A DNA stretch of 64,000 nt from the NCBI GenBank assembly GCA_964459995.1, contig CAYWOR010000005.1:123168-187167 (forward strand). Direction: 5' to 3'. The position numbers and the translations under genes were made by a program. Position 1 is the stretch's first letter, and every line of letters starts with the position of its first letter. Of the stretch, positions 43,516 to 52,872 are shown one piece after another. The notes under the pieces were generated by a model, which searched no databases, was not told the DNA's origin, and saw nothing but the letters and a program-made list of their open reading frames with translations. Source of the stretch: CAZSHG01 sp964459995. Lineage in GTDB: Bacteria > UBP14 > UBA6098.

Positions 43516-46500
43516 TTAGGGTTCAATAGCGGCGAGTCTTTCCGCGATTCGCCTCATCACAAGCATATCTTCATCGGCAGAACCGGCAAGTTTGAATCGA
43601 AGCTCGAAGGGGTCTCTTCGGAAATCCGTTTCGAGTTTTAGCGGCGAGATTGCCGAATCCAATTTCGCGAGATTTGGTTGCCAATTTTTCGCGAAAAGAA
43701 ATGTCGCCCTTCCCTTTTTAAGAACCACCTCACGAAGAGGAATCGCCACTCCCGATGCCGTGATGCGCATACGAAGATAATTCAACAGGGATACGACCTC
43801 TTCCGGCGGAGTGCCGAACAAATCCTGCATCTCGGCCTTGATTGCGTCCAGCCTTTCGACAATCGGCGCCATATAAAGTCTCTGGTAAAATTGGATGCGC
43901 AGTTTTGTGCTCGGGATGTAGTCCTTCGGAATGAAAAGCGGGGTGTCAACCTGCGTGTTGACCGGCACAAAATGGCTCGGTTTCTGTCCCTTCAGCTCGG
44001 AGACGGCCTCGGAAAGCATCCGCGAGTAGAGATCGAGCCCGATTTCTTCGATAAAACCGTGCTGTTGCGCGCCAAGAAGATTTCCCGCACCACGAATCTC
44101 CAAATCGCGCATAGCCAGCGCGAATCCGCTTCCGAGGTCGGAATGTTCGAGAACGGCTTTTATGCGCTTTTTCGCCTTATCCGTAAGCCTTCGGTAGGGC
44201 GGTGTGATTAGATAACAATATGCCTGTTGGTCGGATCGCCCCACCCTTCCACGAAGCTGATATAGTTGCGAGACACCGAGTTTGTCGGCTCTGTTTATCA
44301 ATATCGTATTGACATTTGGAATATCCGTGCCGGATTCAATAATCGTAGTTGTCACGAGAACGTCGAACTTGTCCGCAAGAAAATCGAGTATTATTCGCGA
44401 CAGCTCGCCCTCCGCCATTTGTCCATGCGCCACCGCGAAACGCGCACCGGGAACGAGTTCGCGAAGATGATGCGCCATAGCTTCGATGCTTCCGACGCGA
44501 TTATGTAGAAAATAGACCTGTCCGCCGCGCGAAAGCTCCTTTTCGATTGCCTCGGAGATAGTTTCGTCCGAGAAAGAAACCGCGCGAGTGTAAATTGGCA
44601 ATCGGCTCGCCGGAGGAGTGTCTATGGTGCTCATATCGCGCACTCCGGCAATGGAGAGATACAGCGTCCGTGGAATTGGCGTCGCGCTCATCGCAAGGAC
44701 ATCGACCTTCGCACGCCAATGCTTGATTTTTTCTTTGTGTTTGACCCCAAATCGCTGTTCTTCGTCAATGATAAGAAGCCCTAAGTCATTGAATATCACG
44801 TCCTTCGAGAGCAACCGGTGCGTGCCGATTATGACATCGACCGCGCCCGCTTCGAGCCTCTTCAGAGTTTTTTTCTGTTCTCTGGGCGATCGAAAGCGAG
44901 AGAGCAGATCGATATCCACCGGAAGCCCTGTCAGACGCTCTTTGAAGGTTCGATAATGTTGTTCGGCGAGGACTGTTGTCGGCACGAGTATCGCGACCTG
45001 TTTGCCTCCGCGCACAGCCTTGAAAGCCGCGCGAATAGCCACTTCGGTCTTGCCGAAACCAACATCGCCAACCAAAAGTCTGTCCATCGGTTTGTCCGAT
45101 TCCATATCCTCGATGACATCGGCGAGAGCAGAAAGCTGGTCGCGCGTTTCGTCGAAGGGGAAAGAATCCTCGAGTGCGGCGGAAAGCTCGTCCTCGAGCG
45201 GAAACTGCGTGCCTTTGGCAACCTCCCGAAGGGCGTAGAGTTGCACAAGCTCGCCGGCCAATGCCATAATGCTTCGTTGGGCGCGCGATTTGGCCTTTTG
45301 CCAGGCTGTTCCGCCAAGTTTTGCGGGCTGGACGTTTTCGCCGCCGACATATTTTTGAACAAGATGAAAGTCCTCGACCGGAACGTAAAGCTTTTCGCCG
45401 TCTTTATATTCCAGCACAAGGCATTCCGAGGAAAATCCGCCACTCGTTACAGTATCGGTTCCTTTGAAAATACCGATGCCGTGGTCTGTGTGGACAATGA
45501 AATCGCCCTCCTCGAGGCCGGTTGGAAGGGCATAAATCGTGCCCTCGCGGTAAAAGCGCTTAGGTGCGGTGCGGCGTTTCCTTCCGAAAATCGCCGAGCC
45601 TGTTATCAACGCTTGCCCGCTTGGAGTATGAAGAAAGCTCTCGGATATCTGCGCTACATCCGCCGGCACAGCTTCCTCGGGCGGAATTGTCTGCTCCAGA
45701 TTGCGTAGCTGGTAGCCGTTTTCGCAGAAAATCCGCGTTTCGACGCCGTCCTCACGGTATTTCTCGATTAACCGACGAAAGGCGACAGGCCCCTCGAAAG
45801 AGCCGGGCATAGATTTGAAACCCATATCGATGAAATCTTCGGAGGTCGGGAACTGATGTATCGCGATGAAATCCCCGCCGGTAAGCATCTCCTCGAAAGC
45901 CTCCGTGCCGATGAAAAGCGTTTCAGGCGGGATATGGAACTCCTCCCCGCGTGAAAGCTCGAAATGATGCTCTTCCGCACGGCTTAGCAGAATATCGGCC
46001 TCGTTAAAAACCTCCTCAGGCTCGAAACATAGAATTAAAGCGTCTTTGCCGAAATGTTCGAGCGGTAAAACCGGTTTTGGCTCGAAAAGCGGCGAAAACC
46101 ACACCGACCCTGGGAAATCGCGTTCCACCGACATCCGCGACACGATCTCTTCGACTTTCTCGCCGGGAATTTTCCTCGCCAAATCCTCTCTCAGCAAGGC
46201 TCGGACAGAGGATATTTCGTCGCTTTCCGCCCAAAATGGTTTAAGCCATTCTTTTGGCGGAAGAATCGAAACTTCCTGAATATCCACCTTCGAGCGCTGA
46301 TTTTCCGCTGAAAATAGGCGTATCGACTCGATCTCATCGCCGAAAAACTCAATTCTGACAGGGTCGTGATGGCTTGGAAGGAAAACATCGAGAACATCGC
46401 CTCTTCGGGATGTTGTGCCGAGAAACTCGACAAGGTCTTCGCGGACATAACCCATCGCTGTAAGCCGCGACATCAGCGATTGTGGCGAGATAACATCTCC

Positions 46501-46926
46501 GAGCTTGAGCTTTATTGTGAATTCCGAGAGCGTCTTTGGCGGGAAAACTGGATATAAAAGGGCTTTCGGCTCGGCGACAATCAGTTTCGGCTCTCGCGAT
46601 TGTGCGCGGAGATAGCAATCGAGTCGCGTAAAGACAATCGCCTCATCCGGAAGGCGGTGCTCGTAAGGTTCGATGTCCCATGCGGGAAAAAACAAAGCGC
46701 GTTCTTCGAGTAGCGATTTCGCGTCGAGCCAATGCTGGTAAGCATCGCCGGAGGGTATCAAAATGACATCTCTGCCGATTTCGCGGACAAGAAAATCGGC
46801 GATAACCGCCTCGCCCACCCCAGTTGTTCCGACAATTTCGGGGAAACGCCCGGCTTCGAGAAGTAACTTCAGCTCTGCGAAGGGCTGTGAATGCTGAATC
46901 TTGCGCTTTACCGCAGAGAATGACAT
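43516..46926 (-). CDS. mfd: Transcription-repair coupling factor
   Basis: 1136 residues, the usual length. It displaces stalled RNA polymerase and recruits UvrA. Order: UvrB-like domains (1-340), RNA-polymerase-interacting CarD-like domain (about 470-570: EGDFIVHTDHGIGIFKG, YADGEKLYVPV-type), translocase with Walker A LLVGDVGFGKTEVA near 620 and DEEQ box LLIIDEEQRFGVKHKE, TRG motif, then the D7 autoinhibitory domain. The start is ATG 46926 because GGGAG lies six bases upstream; the longer start at 46947 has none. Divergent from the GH57 gene. Confidence 0.97.
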   Translation of the reverse strand: MSFSAVKRKIQHSQPFAELKLLLEAGRFPEIVGTTGVGEAVIADFLVREIGRDVILIPSGDAYQHWLDAKSLLEERALFFPAWDIEPYEHRLPDEAIVFTRLDCYLRAQSREPKLIVAEPKALLYPVFPPKTLSEFTIKLKLGDVISPQSLMSRLTAMGYVREDLVEFLGTTSRRGDVLDVFLPSHHDPVRIEFFGDEIESIRLFSAENQRSKVDIQEVSILPPKEWLKPFWAESDEISSVRALLREDLARKIPGEKVEEIVSRMSVERDFPGSVWFSPLFEPKPVLPLEHFGKDALILCFEPEEVFNEADILLSRAEEHHFELSRGEEFHIPPETLFIGTEAFEEMLTGGDFIAIHQFPTSEDFIDMGFKSMPGSFEGPVAFRRLIEKYREDGVETRIFCENGYQLRNLEQTIPPEEAVPADVAQISESFLHTPSGQALITGSAIFGRKRRTAPKRFYREGTIYALPTGLEEGDFIVHTDHGIGIFKGTDTVTSGGFSSECLVLEYKDGEKLYVPVEDFHLVQKYVGGENVQPAKLGGTAWQKAKSRAQRSIMALAGELVQLYALREVAKGTQFPLEDELSAALEDSFPFDETRDQLSALADVIEDMESDKPMDRLLVGDVGFGKTEVAIRAAFKAVRGGKQVAILVPTTVLAEQHYRTFKERLTGLPVDIDLLSRFRSPREQKKTLKRLEAGAVDVIIGTHRLLSKDVIFNDLGLLIIDEEQRFGVKHKEKIKHWRAKVDVLAMSATPIPRTLYLSIAGVRDMSTIDTPPASRLPIYTRAVSFSDETISEAIEKELSRGGQVYFLHNRVGSIEAMAHHLRELVPGARFAVAHGQMAEGELSRIILDFLADKFDVLVTTTIIESGTDIPNVNTILINRADKLGVSQLYQLRGRVGRSDQQAYCYLITPPYRRLTDKAKKRIKAVLEHSDLGSGFALAMRDLEIRGAGNLLGAQQHGFIEEIGLDLYSRMLSEAVSELKGQKPSHFVPVNTQVDTPLFIPKDYIPSTKLRIQFYQRLYMAPIVERLDAIKAEMQDLFGTPPEEVVSLLNYLRMRITASGVAIPLREVVLKKGRATFLFAKNWQPNLAKLDSAISPLKLETDFRRDPFELRFKLAGSADEDMLVMRRIAERLAAIEP

Positions 46927-47116
46927 CGAAACTCCCAAATACAACATGTGCCGACGAACCCTAAAATAGGGGCTCCTCGGCTAATTGAAAATGTATTATA
47001 TTCTTTTTTTCGGTAAATTCCAGAGGAAAAGCGACGCCCCCGCTCGAAGTTCTAACTTGCGGAAAAGGTTTTTTTCCATTTAATTATATATGGTATTTTC
47101 ACCATTGGAGGAACAG

Positions 47117-49672
47117 ATGAGAAAACTAACGGCCATATTTTTGTTTTTGATAGCGGCGAGCCTTTTTGCACAGCCGGTGGGAGTGGGCGGTGGCAAGGTC
47201 GAGTTCACTTACAATGCCCCTAATGCCCGCTCCGTGCACCTTTCCGGCGGCTTCAACCGCTGGGAGCCTACTGCAACGCCGATGGAGAAGACCAAAGACG
47301 GCGTCTGGAAAGTGATTCTGGAGTTCGAACCGGGAGTTCATCAATACAAAATCGTCGTCAACGGCAACGAGTGGAAGCAAGACCCGAATAATCCGGCTGG
47401 CATCGACGACAACTACGGCGGTTTGAACTCGGTGTTCGTGCTGAAAGCCGATGGAACCGTCGCGCTGGAATCCCAATCGCAGGGGCCGGTGAACCCCAAC
47501 GACATCTACCCCGAAGGCCCAAAGGTTCATCTGGCGATAATTTGGCATCAGCATCAGCCGCTTTACGCAGACCCTGTGCAGGACTATCTCCGTGGGCCGT
47601 GGGTTCGTCTTCACGCCACCAAGGACTATTACGACATGGCCGCAATGCTTGTCGAATATCCAAACATTCATGTTACAATCAATCTAACAAGCGTTCTCCT
47701 TCAGCAATTACAAAATTACTATGTCGAAAGACTCGCCCCGACAGTCGAGGGGAATAGAATTAGTCGTGATAAGTTTATGGCTACGGCAATTGGCAGAACT
47801 GACCCGTGGATCGATCTTCTTATGAAGGACACGAAAACCTTCGACACTAAAGACAACGAATACTTGACAGGCGGCGCATGGAACGCCTTTGGAATTTCTG
47901 AGGTCATGATCGAGCGTTTCCCTGAATACAAAGCCCTTCGCGACAAGGGTGGCGCGAACCTGAATTCCGACGAGAAACTTCAGCTGAAGGTCTGGTTCGC
48001 GGTCGCATGGTTCGACCCTGATTTCCTCGATGGCGCAGTTGAGCTTATCACCGGCGATGTCGTGGATTTATCCGACCTCGTCGAAAAGCGTGGAGACAGA
48101 TGGTTCGCACGCAGAAAGTTCACCGAGGACGACGCAAATCGCATCGTTGCAGAATCTTATAAGGTCATGGCGGCGGTTGTGCCCGCACATAAACAAATCA
48201 TCGCCGACGGCCGCGGAGAGATTATAACCACGCCCTATTACCACCCGATTCTCCCCCTAATTTTCGACTCGGATATCGCAAAAGTCTGCCAGCCGGGAAC
48301 TCCGATGCCCACACGGTTCAATTACCCCGGCGACGCCATGGCGCAGGTTTTGCGCGGGGCGATGTTCTTCCGTCAGCTTTTCGGGTCAGCACCAAAAGGG
48401 ATGTGGCCTGCCGAGGGAGCGGTTTCCGAGCAGGTTGTGCCGATTTTTTCGCAGGCGGGAATCAAATGGATCGCTACCGCAGACGGTGTTCTTAGCAAAT
48501 CTACTCCGCCGAATCAGCCAATATGGCGCCCCTATCGTGTCGATCCCGACCGCGAACAGGGAACATCCAACTCGGAAGAGGCCGTGGCTGTGTTTTTCCG
48601 CGATACCGAGCTTTCAGACCGAATCGGGTTCAGATATCAAACCAAACCGGGCGAAGAGGCCGCGGAAGATTTCGTCCAGAAGGTGCTATCCTATGCAAAA
48701 GTGGGCGAAGATCGCCTGATTACGGTCATCCTCGACGGCGAAAACGCATGGGAGTGGTATCGCCTTTCGCCGGACGCCAAAGATTTTCTTCATGCGATGT
48801 ATCGCAAACTCGAAAAACTTCAGGGTTTGGGGCGCATCGTTACTGTCACGCCCATGGAATATATTCAGGGCAACCCCGACCGAGGTGTTGTCGCGCATCC
48901 AATCGCCACAATGCCAGAACTGGAGCCGCTTTGGCCCGGAAGCTGGATCAATGCGAACTATGACACTTGGATCGGCGAAAAGGAGGAGAATATCGCATGG
49001 GACATTCTCGGGCGTGTCCGCGCGGAGCTTGGAACGATGGGCATCGAACAGCCGGATCCCCTCGCTAACCCACCCTCCGGCGCGAAGGAATTAGCCGGAT
49101 ATAACGCATGGGAGGCGATTTACGCCGCAGAAGGCTCCGACTGGTTCTGGTGGTTCGGCGACGATCAGGGCGCACCGGGCGGCGACGAGCCTTTCGACGA
49201 TGCTTTCCGCACACATCTGGCAAATGTTTACCGCTACGCGCGCGAGGCCGGAGTCGATGTCGAGGTTCCCGAATTCGCGCCGATACTTCTCGGCTCATCA
49301 TCCGGCGGCGGCGGAACAATGGCCCAAAGCAAAGGCCCGGATATCGAGATTCTTTTCGTGGTCGATGCATCATCGCAGAATGTCCCCGATGCGATTTACA
49401 TAGTTGGCGCACCACCGGTGCTTGGGGAATGGACACCGAACAAAATTCGCTTATTCGACGACGGAACCAATGGCGACGAAGTGGCCGGCGACGGCAAATG
49501 GTCTCTGCGGGCGGCTTTCCCTGATGGTTTTTACATCGAGTATAAATACACGAACTCCGGCAAAGAGGGGCAATGGCAACCCGGCGAGGAATTTCCTGTG
49601 GCAAACCGCGGTGTCTCGGTTCGTGGTGTCGATGGTAAGATGACTATTCGCGATGTCTTCGGCGAGATGTAG
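47117..49672 (+). CDS. Secreted GH57 alpha-glucan hydrolase with CBM48 and CBM20-like domains
   Basis: 851 residues. Signal peptide 1-18 (LIAASLFAQ). A CBM48-like domain (about 25-115: VHLSGGFNRWEPTATPM, GVHQYKIVVNG) precedes the GH57 barrel (about 145-700). The five GH57 motifs are visible: HQHQPLY, the nucleophile in WPAEGAVSE, the acid/base in LDGENAWEWY, and GSDWFWWFGDDQ. The pattern is that of amylopullulanase-type enzymes. The C-terminal 110 residues (YIVGAPPVLGEWTPNK) resemble a CBM20 starch-binding domain. It should degrade starch or glycogen outside the cytosol. GGAGG precedes ATG 47117. Confidence 0.92.
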   Translation: MRKLTAIFLFLIAASLFAQPVGVGGGKVEFTYNAPNARSVHLSGGFNRWEPTATPMEKTKDGVWKVILEFEPGVHQYKIVVNGNEWKQDPNNPAGIDDNYGGLNSVFVLKADGTVALESQSQGPVNPNDIYPEGPKVHLAIIWHQHQPLYADPVQDYLRGPWVRLHATKDYYDMAAMLVEYPNIHVTINLTSVLLQQLQNYYVERLAPTVEGNRISRDKFMATAIGRTDPWIDLLMKDTKTFDTKDNEYLTGGAWNAFGISEVMIERFPEYKALRDKGGANLNSDEKLQLKVWFAVAWFDPDFLDGAVELITGDVVDLSDLVEKRGDRWFARRKFTEDDANRIVAESYKVMAAVVPAHKQIIADGRGEIITTPYYHPILPLIFDSDIAKVCQPGTPMPTRFNYPGDAMAQVLRGAMFFRQLFGSAPKGMWPAEGAVSEQVVPIFSQAGIKWIATADGVLSKSTPPNQPIWRPYRVDPDREQGTSNSEEAVAVFFRDTELSDRIGFRYQTKPGEEAAEDFVQKVLSYAKVGEDRLITVILDGENAWEWYRLSPDAKDFLHAMYRKLEKLQGLGRIVTVTPMEYIQGNPDRGVVAHPIATMPELEPLWPGSWINANYDTWIGEKEENIAWDILGRVRAELGTMGIEQPDPLANPPSGAKELAGYNAWEAIYAAEGSDWFWWFGDDQGAPGGDEPFDDAFRTHLANVYRYAREAGVDVEVPEFAPILLGSSSGGGGTMAQSKGPDIEILFVVDASSQNVPDAIYIVGAPPVLGEWTPNKIRLFDDGTNGDEVAGDGKWSLRAAFPDGFYIEYKYTNSGKEGQWQPGEEFPVANRGVSVRGVDGKMTIRDVFGEM

Positions 49673-49681
49673 CAAACTGCA

Positions 49682-49736
49682 TGCATTTGAATGCATATTT
49701 ACACTATTTGCATACATTTGCATTCATTTGAATGCA
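49682..49736. repeat. TGCATT/AATGCA repeat cluster
   Basis: Inverted arms TGCATT..AATGCA occur twice (49682-49695, 2-nt centre; 49719-49736, 6-nt centre), and TGAATGCA (49688-49695) also pairs with TGCATTCA (49719-49726). It lies in the 94-nt spacer between the GH57 and exchanger genes, so it could be an operator or an RNA hairpin. Confidence 0.55.
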
Positions 49737-49766
49737 CTTTTACTCTCTTTTATTAGATGAGAAAAT

Positions 49767-50690
49767 TTGATTAATCAAGGAGTCATATTAATCGCAGGGT
49801 TAGCGGCCCTCTATTTCGGCGCGGAATCGTTAGTAAAAGGCGGTTCACGGCTCGCGCTTTCGATGGGGATGAAACCGATACTCATCGGGCTTACGGTCGT
49901 CGCTTTCGGCACGAGCCTTCCGGAGTTCTCAGTTGCGGTGATTTCTTCGGCGAGCCGCGCGAATGCGATATCGCTGGGAAATGTCATCGGAAGCAATATC
50001 TGCAATATTCTTCTCGTTTTCGGCGCGATGGCCTTAATCAGGCCGGTCGAAGTTGATAGCGATAATCTTCGCAAGGATCTTCCGGCGATGATGGCCTCTG
50101 GTGCGCTTCTATGGATATTATCAGCCGATGGCGAGATAACCCGTTTGGACGGCGCGTTGATGATTCTTGGCTTTCTTATTTATCTCAGAATGCTCTGGGA
50201 GGCTCGCAAATCGCGTTTTCAATCGGATATCGATACTATTAGGAAGAAAGCTTCGATCGGCCATTACGCGCTCATCCCTATCGGTCTTGGGTTGCTGATT
50301 TTCGGCGGATGGGCCTGTGTGCGGAGCGGAACATCCATCGCCGAGCATTTCGGAATCGCGGAATACACAGTAGGGTTGACAATCGTGGCTTTCGGCACGG
50401 TGCTTCCGGAGCTTTCGGTGGGGATCGTTTCCTCGATTCGTAAAAGCCAGGATTTGACTATTGGAAATTCTCTCGGAAGCTTTATTTTTAACTCTTTGGG
50501 CGTGATTGGAATCGCGGCGCTGATTCATCCCTATGAGGTCGCGCCGGATATTAATTCCTTCGGCCTTCCGGTGATGGTTGCCTCGTCGATGGCCTTTTTG
50601 CCAATAGCCTCGACAGGTCAGAGGGTTACACGAATTGAAGGAGCGGGATTTTTAATCGCATATGTGGTTTACATTCTCGCCCTATTTTAG
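49767..50690 (+). CDS. CaCA-type sodium/calcium exchanger (YrbG-like)
   Basis: 307 residues, ten or so membrane segments in two inverted halves. Each half has an alpha repeat: GTSLPEFSV...GNVIGSNICNI in the first, GTVLPELSVGIVSS...IGNSLGSFIFN in the second; the Glu residues bind the cation. It exports Ca2+ or another cation against Na+ or H+. The start is TTG 49767. The sugar genes on either side do not explain its presence here. Confidence 0.9.
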   Translation: MINQGVILIAGLAALYFGAESLVKGGSRLALSMGMKPILIGLTVVAFGTSLPEFSVAVISSASRANAISLGNVIGSNICNILLVFGAMALIRPVEVDSDNLRKDLPAMMASGALLWILSADGEITRLDGALMILGFLIYLRMLWEARKSRFQSDIDTIRKKASIGHYALIPIGLGLLIFGGWACVRSGTSIAEHFGIAEYTVGLTIVAFGTVLPELSVGIVSSIRKSQDLTIGNSLGSFIFNSLGVIGIAALIHPYEVAPDINSFGLPVMVASSMAFLPIASTGQRVTRIEGAGFLIAYVVYILALF

Positions 50691-50711
50691 CGAATATAAG
50701 AAAGGATGAAA

Positions 50712-51938
50712 ATGAAGCATTTATTATTTATGCTTGTTTTCGCAATCGCCCTTCTGATATGCGGTTGCGGCGGTTCTTCGGACGACGGCTCGATAACTAT
50801 CTGGCATCAGATGGCGAATGTCGAGCGCGATGTCCTCGATTCCGTTTGCGCAGAGTGGGGCGCGGCAAGGGATATCAAGATCACAACGCTTTACAAGGAG
50901 ACCGAAGAACTTCGCAGTTCATTCCAGACAGCGGCTCTTGCCGGTGGCGGCCCGGATTTGGTTTACGGGCCTTCCGATCAAATTGGGCCTTTCTCTGTTA
51001 TGGGGCTTATAATGCCTCTGGACGAGGTTTTCGAGAAAGATTTCCTCGACAAATTCGACTCTAAGGGACTTGTGCGTTTCGAGGGCAAACTTTACGCGGT
51101 CGCGGATAGAATTGACAATCATCTGTGTCTTGTTTACAATAAACGAATCGTTCCGAAACCGCCTCAAACCACAGATGAGCTTATTAGAATAGGCAAAAGG
51201 TTGACAGTAGATGAAGACGGCGACGGAAGGCCAGAAAGATACGGCCTCGTATGGAATTTCACCGAGCCGTATTTCTTCGTGCCATGGCTGGGCGGTTTCG
51301 GCGGCTGGGTGATGGATGACGCGGGAAACCCGACATTGAACACTCAGGCGACAATCGATGCGCTGGCATTTCTCGTCTTTTTGCGCGACTCGGCGAAGAT
51401 AGTGCCGGCAGAGCTCGATTACGACATTGCCGACGCGCTTTTCAAAGAGGGCAAGGCGGCCATGATAATAAACGGCCCGTGGAGTTGGGGAGGATACCGT
51501 AAGGCCGGCATAGATTATGGTCTTGCGCGGATTCCCAAGGTTTCTAAAACAGGACAATGGCCGATTCCTATGGTATCACCAAAAGGATATAGTATCAATA
51601 AAAATGTCAGAAAACTGAAGCTTCCCGCAGTAATCGAGCTTGTCGAGTATTTGACCTCGCCGGAGGTTCAGCTTGCATTCACAAAAACCATGGGCACAAT
51701 TCCGAGCAATATCGAGGCACGCGAAAATCCTATCGTTACTGAAGATCCGCTTATAAAGGCTTCTATCGACCAGATGGAGCTTGGAAGGCCGATGCCTGTC
51801 CAGCCGGAGCTTCGTGCGGTTTGGGACGCGATGCGTCCTTCCTATCAATCGGTTCTGTCCGGAAGCATGTCTCCGGAGAAGGCCGCCGAGGAGATGCAGA
51901 GATTGGCAGAACAAAAAATAAAGGAAATGAACGAATGA
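50712..51938 (+). CDS. Maltose-type ABC transporter substrate-binding lipoprotein
   Basis: 408 residues. Lipoprotein signal with lipobox ICGC (C19). The family 1 extracellular-binding fold opens with SITIWHQMANVERD and shows ALAGGGPDLVYGPSDQI, ALFKEGKAAMIINGPWSWGGY (the typical hinge segment), and a C-terminal GSMSPEKAAEEMQRLAEQ. It captures sugars, probably maltodextrins given the GH57 gene upstream. No permease or ATPase gene is nearby, so it is an orphan here. ATG 50712 is chosen over 50706 because GAAAGG is then correctly spaced. Confidence 0.9.
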   Translation: MKHLLFMLVFAIALLICGCGGSSDDGSITIWHQMANVERDVLDSVCAEWGAARDIKITTLYKETEELRSSFQTAALAGGGPDLVYGPSDQIGPFSVMGLIMPLDEVFEKDFLDKFDSKGLVRFEGKLYAVADRIDNHLCLVYNKRIVPKPPQTTDELIRIGKRLTVDEDGDGRPERYGLVWNFTEPYFFVPWLGGFGGWVMDDAGNPTLNTQATIDALAFLVFLRDSAKIVPAELDYDIADALFKEGKAAMIINGPWSWGGYRKAGIDYGLARIPKVSKTGQWPIPMVSPKGYSINKNVRKLKLPAVIELVEYLTSPEVQLAFTKTMGTIPSNIEARENPIVTEDPLIKASIDQMELGRPMPVQPELRAVWDAMRPSYQSVLSGSMSPEKAAEEMQRLAEQKIKEMNE

Positions 51939-52537
51939 GAATGTCAATTGTATTAGCGATTCTCGTTATCGCAATAGCCTCTTCAAATGCTCTCGCACAG
52001 CCGTCTTCGGAAAAAGTAATCGTCAGGACGGGGCTTGGCGAGTGCCCACTGAGCATCGATGGCTCGAGCGTCAATGTCGAAGCTTTGTTAAGCAATATCG
52101 AGTTGCGACTTAACGACCTTCAGCTTCGCACCGCGCAAGACCCCGAATACCGGAGGCTCACACAGCCGTTGTTGTCGGAAATCAAGGCGTTGATATCGCT
52201 TTTTCCGAAAGAGGTTTATCTAATACCGGTGGATGCGGAGGTGCATCGAGCGCTTGACCCAGACAGGTTCGGCGGGGTTATAGACAAAATTCGTGAGGAA
52301 AGCTCTTTAGAGGGGAAATTTGCTGTATTAGAATTGACCGTAAAATATGATTATTTCACTATAAATCAGCTCGGGTATATTCTCGATGAATTTGTTGAGA
52401 TCGAGGATAAATTCTCCGCGGCGCGTCTTCTGAAGCGTAATATCGTCGATCCGGAAAACGCCTATACAATAGCGGATAGATTTGCAGATGCTGAAAACGG
52501 AAGAACCTGTGTGGAGATCATTCTTTTCGACGAATGA
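51935..52537 (+). CDS. Small exported protein of unknown function
   Basis: 200 residues. Signal peptide about 1-22 (AIASSNALAQ). The mature part has no recognised domain; it is acidic and probably helical in the second half (LDEFVEIEDKFSAARLLKR). The ATG overlaps the stop of the binding-protein gene (ATGA), so the two are co-translated. It could be an accessory of the sugar-binding protein, but this is only position. The reading frame upstream of 51935 belongs to its neighbour. Confidence 0.65.
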   Translation: MRMSIVLAILVIAIASSNALAQPSSEKVIVRTGLGECPLSIDGSSVNVEALLSNIELRLNDLQLRTAQDPEYRRLTQPLLSEIKALISLFPKEVYLIPVDAEVHRALDPDRFGGVIDKIREESSLEGKFAVLELTVKYDYFTINQLGYILDEFVEIEDKFSAARLLKRNIVDPENAYTIADRFADAENGRTCVEIILFDE

Positions 52538-52651
52538 AGTGATTAAAAATCCCAAAAAATGGTTACGGCGCTGACAGGGCCGGACGTGTTGTTTTTGGCC
52601 TGCTTGCTATGGCAGTAGGGGTTTTCCGGCTTTCGCGATAGGCGTTGCGTA

Positions 52652-52706
52652 CTTTGGTTGCCCATTGGAATCAGTAGTTGCGAAAAACCGGCAAAATGGG
52701 CAATTA
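52652..52706. repeat. 55-bp sequence on the left edge of the N gap
   Basis: Identical in all 55 positions to 52807-52861 on the other side of the gap. It contains a perfect inverted repeat, TTGCCCATT / AATGGGCAA. An identical end on both contigs points to an unmerged k-mer overlap. The remainder of 52538-52651 is a convergent spacer with no gene I can support. Confidence 0.9.
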
Positions 52707-52806
52707 NNNNNNNNNNNNNNNNNNNNNNNNNNNNNNNNNNNNNNNNNNNNNNNNNNNNNNNNNNNNNNNNNNNNNNNNNNNNNNNNNNNNNNNNNNNNNN
52801 NNNNNN
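52707..52806. other. 100-N assembly gap
   Basis: Exactly 100 unknown bases, the usual placeholder length. It lies between convergent genes (exported protein at 52537, recO at 52873), so no coding region is interrupted. Confidence 0.99.
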
Positions 52807-52861
52807 CTTTGGTTGCCCATTGGAATCAGTAGTTGCGAAAAACCGGCAAAATGGGCAATTA
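52807..52861. repeat. 55-bp sequence on the right edge of the N gap
   Basis: Second copy of the 55-bp sequence of 52652-52706, again with the TTGCCCATT / AATGGGCAA arms. Confidence 0.9.
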
Positions 52862-52872
52862 GCCGATGTGAA

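Noticed and set aside
44818..45708. 296-codon plus-strand frame inside mfd
   Set aside because: Lies wholly opposite conserved Mfd translocase sequence; no initiation signals.
52652..52861. CRISPR array hidden by the gap
   Set aside because: Only two copies of a 55-bp unit are visible, directly at the contig ends, with no cas genes; an assembly overlap explains it better.
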